Part shown: in pieces, positions 8,302 to 15,846 of the stretch
Numbering within the stretch: the stretch's first letter is position 1
Layout: each line of letters begins with the position of its first letter
Assembly (NCBI GenBank): GCA_050181915.1
Contig: JBFXCS010000004.1
Coordinates: forward strand, 186,001-250,000
DNA length: 64,000 nucleotides
Source: JBFXCS01 sp050181915
GTDB lineage: Bacteria; Actinomycetota; Thermoleophilia; Miltoncostaeales; Miltoncostaeaceae
Reading direction: 5' to 3'
Position numbers and translations under genes: made by a program
Notes under the pieces: generated by a model
Database searches by the model: none
What the model was told of the DNA's origin: nothing
Seen by the model: only the letters and a program-made list of their open reading frames with translations

Positions 8302-9978
8302 ATGACACCGGACGACCCGCCCGCGGTCGCCGTGCCCGGCGGCCCGCGTCGCCCTCGTCGAGGACGCCTGGCGGTGTTGCTCGCCGCGGGGTTGTGCGCG
8401 GCGACGCTCGGCGTCGCCGCCGGCTGCGGCGACGATGACGACTCCGACGCCGCGAGCGCCGCGGCCTTCCCCTCCGGCACGCCGACCGAGGTCACCGACG
8501 CCGTCGGCGCCTTCCCGGCCCCGAACGCCGACTACTCGAACACCCGCGACATCACCGGCGGGAAGATCAACGCCTCGTCCATCTCCGGCCTGAAGCAGGC
8601 GTGGACATACGACCTGAGCGGTCAGAGCACGTTCGGCGTGTTCTCGGCGAACCCGATCGTCACCAAGGACACGGTGTACCTGCAGGACATCTCGTCGAAC
8701 GTGATCGCGCTGAACCGCGCCGACGGGACCGTCAAGTGGGAGCGCACCTTCGACAAGCCCACCACCGGTCCGAACGGCGTCGCCCTGGGCGGCGGCCTCG
8801 TGGTGGGCGGCACGGCCACCAGCGCCTTCGCCCTGGACGCCGAGACCGGCGAGATCAAGTGGGAGAAGAAGATCGTCCGCCAGTCCAGCGAGGGCGTGGA
8901 CATGGCGCCGCTGGTCTGGAACGACACGGTGTTCATCAGCTCCGTGCCGGGCGCCTCGCTGGCGAACTTCTACGGCGGCGGCGGGAAGGGCATCGTGTAC
9001 GCCCTCGACCTGCAGAGCGGCGAGGAGAAGTGGCAGTTCGACACCACCACCGACGACCTCTGGGGCAACCCGAAGCTCAACACCGGTGGCGGCCTGTGGT
9101 CCCCGCCGTCCGTCGATGAGGACGGCAACGTGTACATGGCGGTCGCGAACCCCGGTCCGTGGCCCGGCACGAAGCAGTTCCCGAACGGCACCAGCCGGCC
9201 CGGGAAGAACCTGTACACGAACAGCCTGGTCGTCCTCGACGGCCGCACCGGCGAGCTGAAGTGGTACTGGCAGGCCCTCGAGCACGACCTGCGCGACTGG
9301 GACCTGCACCTGGGTCCGATCCTCACCACGGCGACCATCGACGGCGCCGAGAAGAACGTCGCCGTGCTGAGCGGCAAGATGGGCACCGTCTACGTGGTCG
9401 ACCGCGACTCCCACGAGCTGATCTGGAAGAAGGACGTGGGCAAGCACACGCCGGAGGCCGGCGCGGCCGACGGCGAGGGCACCGCCGACCAGGACGGTCC
9501 CAACCGCAACGCGCCGTTCAAGAAGTTCCCCGTCACCGTGTACCCCGGCTGGCTCGGCGGGGTCGAGACGGCGATGGCCGTCTCCGACGGCGTCGTCTAC
9601 GTGCCGGTGAACAACCTCTGCTCCGTCTACGAGCGGCAGGCGAACTTCACCGAGGGGTCGAAGCTCTGCGACTTCGCCACCAGCTCCGGTGAGCTGCTGG
9701 CGCTCGACCTCGCCACCGGCGACGAGAAGTGGAAGGCCGACTTCGACACCCAGAACTACGGCGGGGCGACGGTCGTGAACGACACGGTCGTGACCGTCAC
9801 GTTCGACGGCGTCATCCACGCCTTCAACAAGGACACGGGCGAGAAGGTGTGGGAGCAGCAGCTCCCGGCCCAGTCCAACTCGACGCCGGCGATCGGCGAC
9901 GACTTCCTGGTGGCGGGCGCCGGCTTCAAGGCGGCGGCCGACCAGAAGGCCCAGGTGGTGGGGTACACCCTCCCCTGA
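8302..9978 (+). CDS. PQQ-binding-like beta-propeller lipoprotein (quinoprotein dehydrogenase family)
   Basis: 558 residues. The N-terminal signal peptide ends in a lipobox (VAAGC, Cys42) followed by an acidic DDDDSD stretch, so the protein is a lipoprotein on the outer membrane face. The rest is a propeller of W-type blades: repeated A-(L/V)-(D/N)-x-x-(T/D)-G-x-x-x-W motifs (DAETGEIKW, DLQSGEEKW, DGRTGELKW, DLATGDEKW, NKDTGEKVW). EHDLRDWDLH corresponds to the Asp-rich segment of PQQ alcohol dehydrogenases. I see no vicinal Cys-Cys pair and no cytochrome c CxxCH. It could oxidise alcohols or aldehydes, or be a cofactor-free propeller. Neighbouring ADH and AKR genes support a redox role. Confidence 0.75.
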   Translation: MTPDDPPAVAVPGGPRRPRRGRLAVLLAAGLCAATLGVAAGCGDDDDSDAASAAAFPSGTPTEVTDAVGAFPAPNADYSNTRDITGGKINASSISGLKQAWTYDLSGQSTFGVFSANPIVTKDTVYLQDISSNVIALNRADGTVKWERTFDKPTTGPNGVALGGGLVVGGTATSAFALDAETGEIKWEKKIVRQSSEGVDMAPLVWNDTVFISSVPGASLANFYGGGGKGIVYALDLQSGEEKWQFDTTTDDLWGNPKLNTGGGLWSPPSVDEDGNVYMAVANPGPWPGTKQFPNGTSRPGKNLYTNSLVVLDGRTGELKWYWQALEHDLRDWDLHLGPILTTATIDGAEKNVAVLSGKMGTVYVVDRDSHELIWKKDVGKHTPEAGAADGEGTADQDGPNRNAPFKKFPVTVYPGWLGGVETAMAVSDGVVYVPVNNLCSVYERQANFTEGSKLCDFATSSGELLALDLATGDEKWKADFDTQNYGGATVVNDTVVTVTFDGVIHAFNKDTGEKVWEQQLPAQSNSTPAIGDDFLVAGAGFKAAADQKAQVVGYTLP

Positions 9979-9985
9979 GTCGAGG

Positions 9986-10025
9986 GCCCGGCGCCCTCCC
10001 CGAGGATGAGGGGAGGGCGCCGGGC
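9986..10025. terminator. 16-bp bidirectional terminator hairpin
   Basis: Arms 9986-10001 and 10010-10025 are perfect complements with an 8-nt loop, between the convergent PQQ-type and alcohol dehydrogenase genes. Confidence 0.85.
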
Positions 10026-10044
10026 GCCCCGATCGCCCGCGACG

Positions 10045-11118
10045 CTACGGCGTGATGGCGATCTTGATGACGTCGTCCTCGGCGTTCGCGAACAGCGGGT
10101 AGGCCTCCTCGATGTCGTCGAGCGAGAAGCGGTGCGTCACCAGCTGGGCGAGGTTGAGCCGGCCCATCCGCACCATCTCCATCAGACCCCGCAGTCGCTC
10201 GCGCCCACCCGGGCAGAGGGTGCTGCGGATGTCGATGTCGCCGATGCCGTAGACGAAGCCCTCGAGCGGTATCGAGATCTTGTCGGCGTACACGCCGAGC
10301 GACGAGACCACCCCGGCGGGCCGCACCGAGGCCAGCGAGTTCTCGAAGGTCTCCTGGATCCCGAGCGCCTCGATGGCGACGTCGGCGCCGCGGCCGTCGG
10401 TGAGCGCCTTCACCTTGGCCACCGGATCCTCCTGGGTGTAGTCGATCACCACGTCGGCGCCCATCCGGCGCGCCATCTCCAGCCGCGCGGGGTTGGAGTC
10501 GACCGCGATCACGAGGGCCGCCCCCTTCAGCCGGGCGCCCGCCGTGGCGCACAGCCCGATCGGCCCCTGGGCGTACACCACCACCGAGTCGCCGATCCCC
10601 ACGTCCGCCGTCTCGGCGGCGGAGATGCCGGTGGTGGCGATGTCGGTGACGAAGAGGACCTCCTCGTCGCTCAGCTCGGCCGGCACGCGCGCCAGGTTCG
10701 CCTGGGCGTACGGCACGGCGAAGTAGTCGGCCTGGACCCCGTCCTGCGAGTTGCCCAGCCGCCAGCCGCCGATCGCGCCCCACTTGTCCTCGAAGCCGGC
10801 GCACTGGGAGAAGTCGCCGTGCTGGCAGTAGAAGCACGACCCGCAGGGCGTGATCGCCCCGACCACGACCCGGTCCCCCACCTCGAAGCCGCGCACGGCC
10901 CCGCCGAGCTCGTCGATGACCCCGACGGGCTCGTGGCCCACGATGCGGCCCGCCGCGACCGGGTACTCGCCGCGCCAGATGTGCGAGTCGGTGCCGCAGA
11001 TGCTGGTGGTCGTGACGCGCACGATCGCGTCGGTGGGGCCGCAGCGCGGCCGGGGCACCTCCTCGATGTGGATGTCGCGCACGTCCTTGAAGACCGCGGC
11101 GCGCATGGTCTCGGCCAT
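10045..11118 (-). CDS. Zinc-dependent alcohol dehydrogenase (medium-chain, formaldehyde-dehydrogenase-like)
   Basis: 357 residues from the ATG at 11118, preceded by a strong GGAGGGAGGGG ribosome binding site. Catalytic zinc ligands Cys41 (ICGTD) and His62-Glu63 (GHEPVG) are present. The structural-zinc cysteines are Cys92, Cys95, Cys98 and Cys106. A GDSVVVYAQGPIGLCA Rossmann loop and an acidic residue in IAVDSNPAR favour NAD. The glutathione-independent formaldehyde dehydrogenase / threonine dehydrogenase-like branch fits best. It could pass reducing equivalents from an alcohol or aldehyde handled by the PQQ-type protein, but substrate is unknown. Divergent from the sensor kinase; two operator-like repeats lie between. 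Confidence 0.88.
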   Translation of the reverse strand: MAETMRAAVFKDVRDIHIEEVPRPRCGPTDAIVRVTTTSICGTDSHIWRGEYPVAAGRIVGHEPVGVIDELGGAVRGFEVGDRVVVGAITPCGSCFYCQHGDFSQCAGFEDKWGAIGGWRLGNSQDGVQADYFAVPYAQANLARVPAELSDEEVLFVTDIATTGISAAETADVGIGDSVVVYAQGPIGLCATAGARLKGAALVIAVDSNPARLEMARRMGADVVIDYTQEDPVAKVKALTDGRGADVAIEALGIQETFENSLASVRPAGVVSSLGVYADKISIPLEGFVYGIGDIDIRSTLCPGGRERLRGLMEMVRMGRLNLAQLVTHRFSLDDIEEAYPLFANAEDDVIKIAITP

Positions 11119-11230
11119 CTCCCCTCCCTCCGGGGCCGACGTCGGGAAACGTTTGAAGGCTCGCCCCCGCCCGCCGCGACCGCAACGGGCATCGCGGATC
11201 CCGATCGCCGAAACCGCCCGGTGCGGGGGG

Positions 11231-11262
11231 TTCACCCGTTCGGGTCACCCGTTCGGGTGAGG
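11231..11262. promoter_or_regulatory. Second pair of CACCCG-NN-CGGGTG inverted repeats
   Basis: TTCACCCG-TT-CGGGTCAC (11231-11246) overlaps TCACCCG-TT-CGGGTGAGG (11245-11262). The centres are 13 bp apart. The region separates the alcohol dehydrogenase (leftward) from the sensor kinase and regulator (rightward), so it could control both and autoregulate the two-component pair. Same motif and 2-bp spacer as at 8071-8110. Confidence 0.6.
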
Positions 11263-11315
11263 CCGGGACGTTGCGCCGGACCCATGCGCGGTGGGAGGGT
11301 GGCGGCACGGGTCCG

Positions 11316-12575
11316 ATGCCGTGCGGCCCCGATCCCGACGTGTCCCGAACTCCCGCCTACATCCGCCCTGCCGGGGCCTTCCCGGCACGTGAGGTCGACG
11401 GTCGTCGGCCGGCGCCGCCGCGCGGTCTGGAACGCGCCGACGCGGCCGGGCAGCGGCTGTTCCGCGAGCTGGTGGTGAGCCGCATCGCGTGGCGGACCGT
11501 GGTGGAGGCCGGCCGCCTCGTGGCGGTCGACGTGCTCGGCGTGTCGCTGCGCGCAGCCGGCTGCGACCACCCGCCGCCCTGCGACCTGCACCACTGCTTC
11601 AACCGCCTCCAGATGCGCGCGATGACCGGCAACCACGGCCCGCGGCTGCCCGGCATCTGGATGAGCGAGGGCCAGGGCATCGGCGGCCGGGTGCTCGAGA
11701 CCGGGGTCCCGCTGGAGGTGGACGACATCGGGGCCTTCGACGGGCTGGCCGCGGAGCTGCGGGAGGTGGCGGTCGACGAGGAGGGGCTCCACGCGATGCT
11801 CTGCGTCCCCATCGGCTTCGGCGGCACGGTGCACGGTGTGCTGCACGCCGCCCTGCGGCGGCCCGGGCCCTTCGGCGAGCACGCGACCGAGATGCTGATG
11901 CGCCTGTGCGGATACGCCGGCGCGGCGGTCGCCGCGGCCAGGGACCGCGCGCGGGTGGAGGAGATCGCCGCCCTGCGCGAGCGCCGCCGCCTGGCGCGCG
12001 AGCTGCACGACGACCTGGGCCAGATGCTGTTCGGCATCGGCGTCAGCGCCCGTCTCGCCCTGGAGAGCGGCACCAGCGGCCGCGCCGACCTGGCCGGCCG
12101 CCTGCAGCGGCTGGAGCAGCAGGTCGTGCAGGCCACCGCCAGCTTCCGCCAGTCGGTGCGCGCGCTGGCGAACCCGCCCACCAGCGCGGGGCGCCTGGCG
12201 GTGGTGGTGCGCGACGAGATCGAGAGCTTCCGCACCCGCACCGGCGTCGACACCCACCTGGTGGTGCTGGGCGACGCGGTGGCCCTCGCCGGCGATCGCG
12301 AGGACGCCCTGGTGGGCGTGGTGCGCGAGGGCCTGCGCAACATCGAGCGCCACAGCGGGGCCAGCGAGGTGGTGCTGACCCTCTCGTTCGAGCCGGACCG
12401 GGCGGCCGTGGTCCTCCAGGACGACGGCGTCGGTCTGCAGCGCAACGGCAAGGGGCCCGGGGTGGGCCTCAGCATCCGCCGGGAGGAGGTGGAGCGCCTG
12501 GGCGGCAGCCTGCGCCTGGCGGCCAACGACGACGTGGGCGCGACCCTGCGCGCCTGGCTGCCGACCGGCCCGTGA
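11316..12575 (+). CDS. GAF-domain sensor histidine kinase (NarL/DegS type)
   Basis: About 419 residues from the ATG at 11316; TTG 11271 and GTG 11340 are alternative starts. The N-terminal 190 residues form a GAF-like sensory domain (GQGIGGRVLETGVPLEVDDI, LCVPIGFGGTVHGVL) containing Cys/His-rich AGCDHPPPCDLHHCF, a possible metal or redox site. A HisKA_3 dimerisation motif follows, RRRLARELHDDLGQ with phospho-acceptor His231. The HATPase domain has the N-box REGLRNIERHSGA and G-box DDGVG and GVGLSI. No membrane helices, so the signal is cytoplasmic. It overlaps the response regulator by 4 nt. Confidence 0.88.
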   Translation: MPCGPDPDVSRTPAYIRPAGAFPAREVDGRRPAPPRGLERADAAGQRLFRELVVSRIAWRTVVEAGRLVAVDVLGVSLRAAGCDHPPPCDLHHCFNRLQMRAMTGNHGPRLPGIWMSEGQGIGGRVLETGVPLEVDDIGAFDGLAAELREVAVDEEGLHAMLCVPIGFGGTVHGVLHAALRRPGPFGEHATEMLMRLCGYAGAAVAAARDRARVEEIAALRERRRLARELHDDLGQMLFGIGVSARLALESGTSGRADLAGRLQRLEQQVVQATASFRQSVRALANPPTSAGRLAVVVRDEIESFRTRTGVDTHLVVLGDAVALAGDREDALVGVVREGLRNIERHSGASEVVLTLSFEPDRAAVVLQDDGVGLQRNGKGPGVGLSIRREEVERLGGSLRLAANDDVGATLRAWLPTGP

Positions 12576-13201
12576 GCGGCCGCGGCCACACGGTCCTGGT
12601 GGCCGACGACCATCCGATCGTGCGGTCGGGGATGCGGCTCATCATCGCCCGCAGCCGCTTCTTCGAGCTGGTGGGCGAGGCCGAGACCGGCCGCCAGACG
12701 ATCCTGCAGTGCGAGCGGCTGCGCCCCGACCTGGTGCTGCTGGACCTGCGCCTGCCGGACCTGCCCGCGGCCACGATCTGCAGCCGCATCCGCGAGCGCC
12801 ATCCCTCCACCGTGGTGGTGATCCTCACCGCCCACGAGGAGGAGATGGCCCTGCGCGGCTGCCTCAAGGCCGGCGCGTCGGGATGCTTCTTCAAGGACGT
12901 CAACGAGCAGACGCTGCTGGCCGGGCTGCGCCAGGCGGTCAACGGCCGCACGGTGATCGATCCGCGCGTCGCGGGCGCGATGCTGCGCCGCGACCGGCCC
13001 AGCACCGACGGCCTGCTCACCGAGCGCGAGCACGAGGTGCTGGTGGAGATCGCGCGCGGTCTCACCACCACCGAGATCGGCGCGGTGCTCTCCCTGTCGC
13101 CGAACACGGTGAAGAGCCACACCCGGGGGCTCTTCACCAAGCTCGGCGCCCACAACCGCGTGCAGGCGCTGGCCGCCGCGCGCGAGCGCGCCCTCATCTA
13201 G
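12572..13201 (+). CDS. NarL/LuxR-family response regulator
   Basis: 209 residues from a GTG that overlaps the kinase stop (GTGA). Receiver domain: VADDHPIVR acidic pair, phosphorylation site Asp58 (LLDLRLPD), Thr in ILTAHEEE and Lys in FFKDVN. A C-terminal LuxR helix-turn-helix (about residues 145-205) contains LTEREHEVLVEIARGLTTTEIG and SPNTVKSHTRGLFTKLG. Its partner kinase is adjacent. Regulators of this family bind inverted heptamers with a 2-bp gap, matching the repeats at 8071 and 11231, so those are its most likely sites. Confidence 0.92.
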   Translation: MSGRGHTVLVADDHPIVRSGMRLIIARSRFFELVGEAETGRQTILQCERLRPDLVLLDLRLPDLPAATICSRIRERHPSTVVVILTAHEEEMALRGCLKAGASGCFFKDVNEQTLLAGLRQAVNGRTVIDPRVAGAMLRRDRPSTDGLLTEREHEVLVEIARGLTTTEIGAVLSLSPNTVKSHTRGLFTKLGAHNRVQALAAARERALI

Positions 13202-13233
13202 TGTCCCGAGCCGCAATTCGCGGCTCGGGACAC
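13201..13233. terminator. 14-bp bidirectional terminator hairpin
   Basis: GTGTCCCGAGCCGC (13201-13214) pairs with 13220-13233 across the loop AATTC. It starts on the last base of the regulator's stop codon and faces the convergent gene at 13243. Confidence 0.85.
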
Positions 13234-13242
13234 TGACGGCGT

Positions 13243-13713
13243 CTACCGCGCCACCGCCGTCGCCCGGCACACCTCGCCGGTCGCCGCGCGGCGGGCCACG
13301 GCGGTCACCCGGGCGCCGGCGCGCAGGTTGCGCTCGCGCTCCAGCTCGAACGATCCGCTGGGCGCGCGGGTGGTGCGGGTGACGGCGGCGATGCGGCGGC
13401 CGTCGACCGCGATGGTCACGGTCCAGCGCGAGCCCACCCGGTTCTCGTCGACCTCGAACTCGATCTCGGTGTCCGGGCCGTCGTCCTCGTCCAGGTCGCG
13501 GTCGACCTTCAGCTTGGCGGTGCTGCTGATGGTGCAGGCGCCGCGCACCCGCACCTCGCCCCGATCGCGATCACGGTCGGCGCGGGCGGGCTGCTCGCGG
13601 CGGTCGTCGCCGGGGCCGTCGTCGTCTCCGTGCCGCGCGACGGCGACGGCGGGGACGGCGAGCGAACCGGCGACGATCAGCGCGGCGAGTCCTGTTCCGG
13701 TGGCTCTGCGCAT
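13243..13713 (-). CDS. Secreted acidic/arginine-rich protein of unknown function
   Basis: 156 residues with a clear signal peptide (GTGLAALIVAGSLAVPAVAVA). A highly charged linker (HGDDDGPGDDRREQPARADRDRDRGEVR) leads to a beta-rich region of about 100 residues with two cysteines (RGACTISS, GEVCRAT) that may pair. I recognise no family. The pattern (short exported domain, two Cys, conserved RWTVTIAVDGRRIA core) is common among actinobacterial secreted proteins of unknown role. Four direct repeats with 11-bp spacing precede it, suggesting control by an OmpR/PhoP-type regulator. Confidence 0.7.
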   Translation of the reverse strand: MRRATGTGLAALIVAGSLAVPAVAVARHGDDDGPGDDRREQPARADRDRDRGEVRVRGACTISSTAKLKVDRDLDEDDGPDTEIEFEVDENRVGSRWTVTIAVDGRRIAAVTRTTRAPSGSFELERERNLRAGARVTAVARRAATGEVCRATAVAR

Positions 13714-13760
13714 GGTCGTCCTCCAGGGGATCGGTGTGCGGCCACGCTACGAGCGCCGCT

Positions 13761-13798
13761 GCAAGGGGGCGGCAAGGGCGCGGTAAGGGGAGCGCAAG
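13761..13798 (-). promoter_or_regulatory. Four CTTrC direct repeats at exact 11-bp spacing
   Basis: On the plus strand GCAAG, GCAAG, GTAAG and GCAAG start at 13761, 13772, 13783 and 13794. Read toward the secreted-protein gene these are CTTGC/CTTAC repeats in helical phase. OmpR/PhoP-family response regulators bind such tandem direct repeats. They end about 48 nt before the gene's ATG, overlapping the likely promoter. Confidence 0.6.
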
Positions 13799-14143
13799 CG
13801 GACGTGCCGTAGTCGGCGCTCGCGTCGTCCTCGAGCGGGTCGTGCGGTTCGGCTGATCTCATCCGGGTCCTCCGGGGCGCCGTCCGCTCCGGGGGTCCTC
13901 GTGTCGATCGCGTCGCGCCACGAGCCGCCGGTGCGGGCGGCTCGGGTGTCGTCAGGGCGTGACGGGCCGGCCGCTCAGGGGAGCGGCCACCACCGGGCGG
14001 CGAGGGGCGCGCGGGACGTCACCGCGCGACCATAGCCGTGCCGGGGCGGCGCCGTCGAGCCGGGTGGCCGCCCGTGGCGCCCGCAGGGACGTTCGGCCGA
14101 CCGCGCCGGGGGCGCTTGAGCGTCTGCGGCGGGGGTCGTGTGC
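13799..14143. other. Non-coding stretch before ctaG
   Basis: About 345 bases with no convincing gene on either strand. An 8-bp hairpin (GGCCGCTC at 13969-13976, GAGCGGCC at 13981-13988, loop AGGG) is the only structure I see. Open frames here are GC-driven and lack start signals. Confidence 0.5.
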
Positions 14144-14149
14144 GAGCAT
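14144..14149 (+). promoter_or_regulatory. Probable -10 element for a leaderless ctaG transcript
   Basis: GAGCAT lies 6 nt before the ATG at 14156, with no ribosome binding site. This supports 14156 over the upstream GTG at 14138. Confidence 0.35.
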
Positions 14150-14155
14150 CGGTGC

Positions 14156-15163
14156 ATGCGCCGATCCGCGCCGTTGCGCCTGCTGGTGGCCGCCTCGTAC
14201 CTCGCCCTCGTGGTGGCGCTGTCGGCCGTGGGCGGCGCCGGGGCGTATCGCATCGGCCATTCCGGGCCGTCGCCCACCGCGTCGCGCGATCCCTCCGACC
14301 TGTGGGCCATCCCGCCGTTCGAGACGGCCGCCATCCTGCTGGCCGCGGTGCTCTACGGGATCGCGATGCACCGCGCGCGCGGCGAAGTCGCCGCCTGGCG
14401 GCGGGTCTGCTTCGCCGCCGGCCTGCTGGTGCTGGCCGCGGCGCTGTGCTCGCCGCTGGGCGGCATCGCCCAGCAGGGACTGCTGGTGGCGCACATGCTG
14501 CAGCACACGCTGGTGGGCGCGGTCGCGCCGCTGCTGCTGCTGCTGGGCCTGCCGCGCGGCTACGTCGAGCCGCGCATCGGCCCGCTGCTGCGGCGGGTCG
14601 CCACGGTCCTCGAGAACCCCGTGCTCGCCTTCCCCCTGTGGGCGGTGGGCACCAGCGCCTGGCTCATCCCGGGCGTCCACCACGAGGTGCTCGACAACGG
14701 TCCGCTGTGGGTCCTCCAGCAGGCGTCGTTCCTGTTCCTGGGCCTGGTGCTGTGGGCGCCGATCCTCGAGCCCGTGCCGGCGCCCCGCTGGTTCGGCACC
14801 GGCTGGAAGGGCGGCTACATGACCGGCGTGTTCATGGTCGGGCTGATCACCGCGAACATCTTCTGGTTCAGCGGCACCGCCTTCTACCCGTCGCACGCCG
14901 GGGCGGCGGAGGCGTGGGGCGTCCAGCCGCTCGAGGACCAGGCGAACGCCGGCACCGTGATGATGGTGGTCCACTGCCTGCTGGCGCTCGGCGCGTCGGC
15001 GGTGCTGTTCTTCCGCCAGGCCCGCGAGGGCGACCTCAGCCAGCGCCTGATCGAGGCCGGCCTCGACCGCGAGACCGTCGAGCTCGCCACCCGCGCCGGC
15101 ACGGCGACGGCCCTCGCCGAGGCCCACGGCATCCGCTCGCGCAGCCGCCCGGGCATCGACTGA
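14156..15163 (+). CDS. ctaG: Cytochrome c oxidase assembly factor CtaG (caa3 type)
   Basis: 335 residues, about seven membrane helices. The family signature is visible in HMLQHTLVGAVAPLLLLLGLPRG and in the Trp/His-rich membrane segments (IPGVHHEVLDNGPLWVLQQASFLFLGLVLWAPI; FWFSGTAFYPSHA). The caa3_CtaG family (DUF1405/PF09678 type) takes part in building the oxidase copper site in Bacillus; by homology it acts in aerobic respiration here. It stands alone before a Fur-family gene, suggesting metal-related context rather than a terminal-oxidase operon. Confidence 0.88.
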   Translation: MRRSAPLRLLVAASYLALVVALSAVGGAGAYRIGHSGPSPTASRDPSDLWAIPPFETAAILLAAVLYGIAMHRARGEVAAWRRVCFAAGLLVLAAALCSPLGGIAQQGLLVAHMLQHTLVGAVAPLLLLLGLPRGYVEPRIGPLLRRVATVLENPVLAFPLWAVGTSAWLIPGVHHEVLDNGPLWVLQQASFLFLGLVLWAPILEPVPAPRWFGTGWKGGYMTGVFMVGLITANIFWFSGTAFYPSHAGAAEAWGVQPLEDQANAGTVMMVVHCLLALGASAVLFFRQAREGDLSQRLIEAGLDRETVELATRAGTATALAEAHGIRSRSRPGID

Positions 15164-15207
15164 CCGTCCCGGCCGCCGCCGCTACCGGGGCCCGCGCGGC
15201 GCGGGCG

Positions 15208-15213
15208 TACACT
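15208..15213 (+). promoter_or_regulatory. -10 element for a leaderless zur transcript
   Basis: TACACT ends 9 nt before the ATG at 15223. No ribosome binding site is present, so the mRNA is predicted to start at or very near the ATG. Confidence 0.5.
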
Positions 15214-15222
15214 GGTCGGGGT

Positions 15223-15693
15223 ATGGAGAGCCCACGCACGGAGGCCGTCTGGACGCGCCTCGCCGTCCGCGGCATGCGCCGCACCCCCCAGCGCGAGGCG
15301 ATCATCGAGGTGCTCGAGCGGGCGGGTGAGGCATTGCCCCTGCCGGTGGTGCTGGCGCGCTCGCGCCGCCGGGCGCCCGGTCTGGGGGAGCGCACGGCCG
15401 AGCGCACCGTCGCCCTGCTGGTCGACAGCGGCGCCATCGACGCGATCCGCACGCCCGACGGGGTGGTGGTCTACCGCCTGTGCGGCGGCGGCCACCACCA
15501 CCACGTGGTGTGCGGCGCGTGCGGCGCCATCGCCGAGCTCTCGGGGTGCGAGGTGGGCGACTGGGCGACGGCCGAGGCCGAGCGGCAGGGCTTCCTGGTC
15601 GAGGGCCACGACGTGACGGTGCACGGCGTGTGCGCCTCGTGCCGGGTCAGCGCCGGTGCGATCCCGCCAGGACGGACGCCAGCGCGAGCGTGA
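15223..15693 (+). CDS. zur: Fur-family metalloregulator, probably Zur (zinc uptake repressor)
   Basis: 156 residues. Winged-helix N-terminal part (RRTPQREAIIEVLERAGEALPLPVVLARSRR; GERTAERTVALLVDSGAID). C-terminal part has the HHHHVVCGACGAIAEL histidine/cysteine motif and a second CASCR pair, giving the structural zinc site (CxxC...CxxC). The adjacent convergent zinc ABC transporter genes and a candidate Zur box at 18479-18493 favour Zur over Fur or PerR. The 3' end overlaps a small reverse-strand frame by 47 nt. Confidence 0.85.
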   Translation: MESPRTEAVWTRLAVRGMRRTPQREAIIEVLERAGEALPLPVVLARSRRRAPGLGERTAERTVALLVDSGAIDAIRTPDGVVVYRLCGGGHHHHVVCGACGAIAELSGCEVGDWATAEAERQGFLVEGHDVTVHGVCASCRVSAGAIPPGRTPARA

Positions 15694-15835
15694 CCAGCGG
15701 CAGGCGGACGGCCCAGGCCACCGTCTGGGTGCCGCCGGCGCGCCTCAGCCGCCGCCGCGCCGTGCGCGCCGCGTACCGCCGGACGATCTGCGAGCGCAGG
15801 AGCATGGGGCGCAGTGTGACGCCCCCCTCGGACAT
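15647..15835 (-). CDS. Small basic membrane protein, hypothetical
   Basis: 62 residues if the start is 15835; an internal ATG at 15805 gives 52. An arginine-rich N-terminal part (RRYAARTARRRLRRAGG) precedes one transmembrane helix (AVRLPLVTLALASVLAG). It overlaps the end of zur on the other strand and lies just downstream of znuC in the same direction, 11 nt past its stop. No family recognised; it may be a chance frame. Confidence 0.3.
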   Translation of the reverse strand: MSEGGVTLRPMLLRSQIVRRYAARTARRRLRRAGGTQTVAWAVRLPLVTLALASVLAGSHRR

Positions 15836-15846
15836 CGCTCAGGGCA

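Noticed and set aside
11271..11315. TTG at 11271 as start of the sensor kinase
   Set aside because: It would place the start within 10 nt of the operator repeats, and the extra residues look non-coding; kept only as an alternative.
13952..15127. Minus-strand frame of 391 codons opposite ctaG
   Set aside because: Low-complexity shadow of ctaG with no recognisable domain or start signal.
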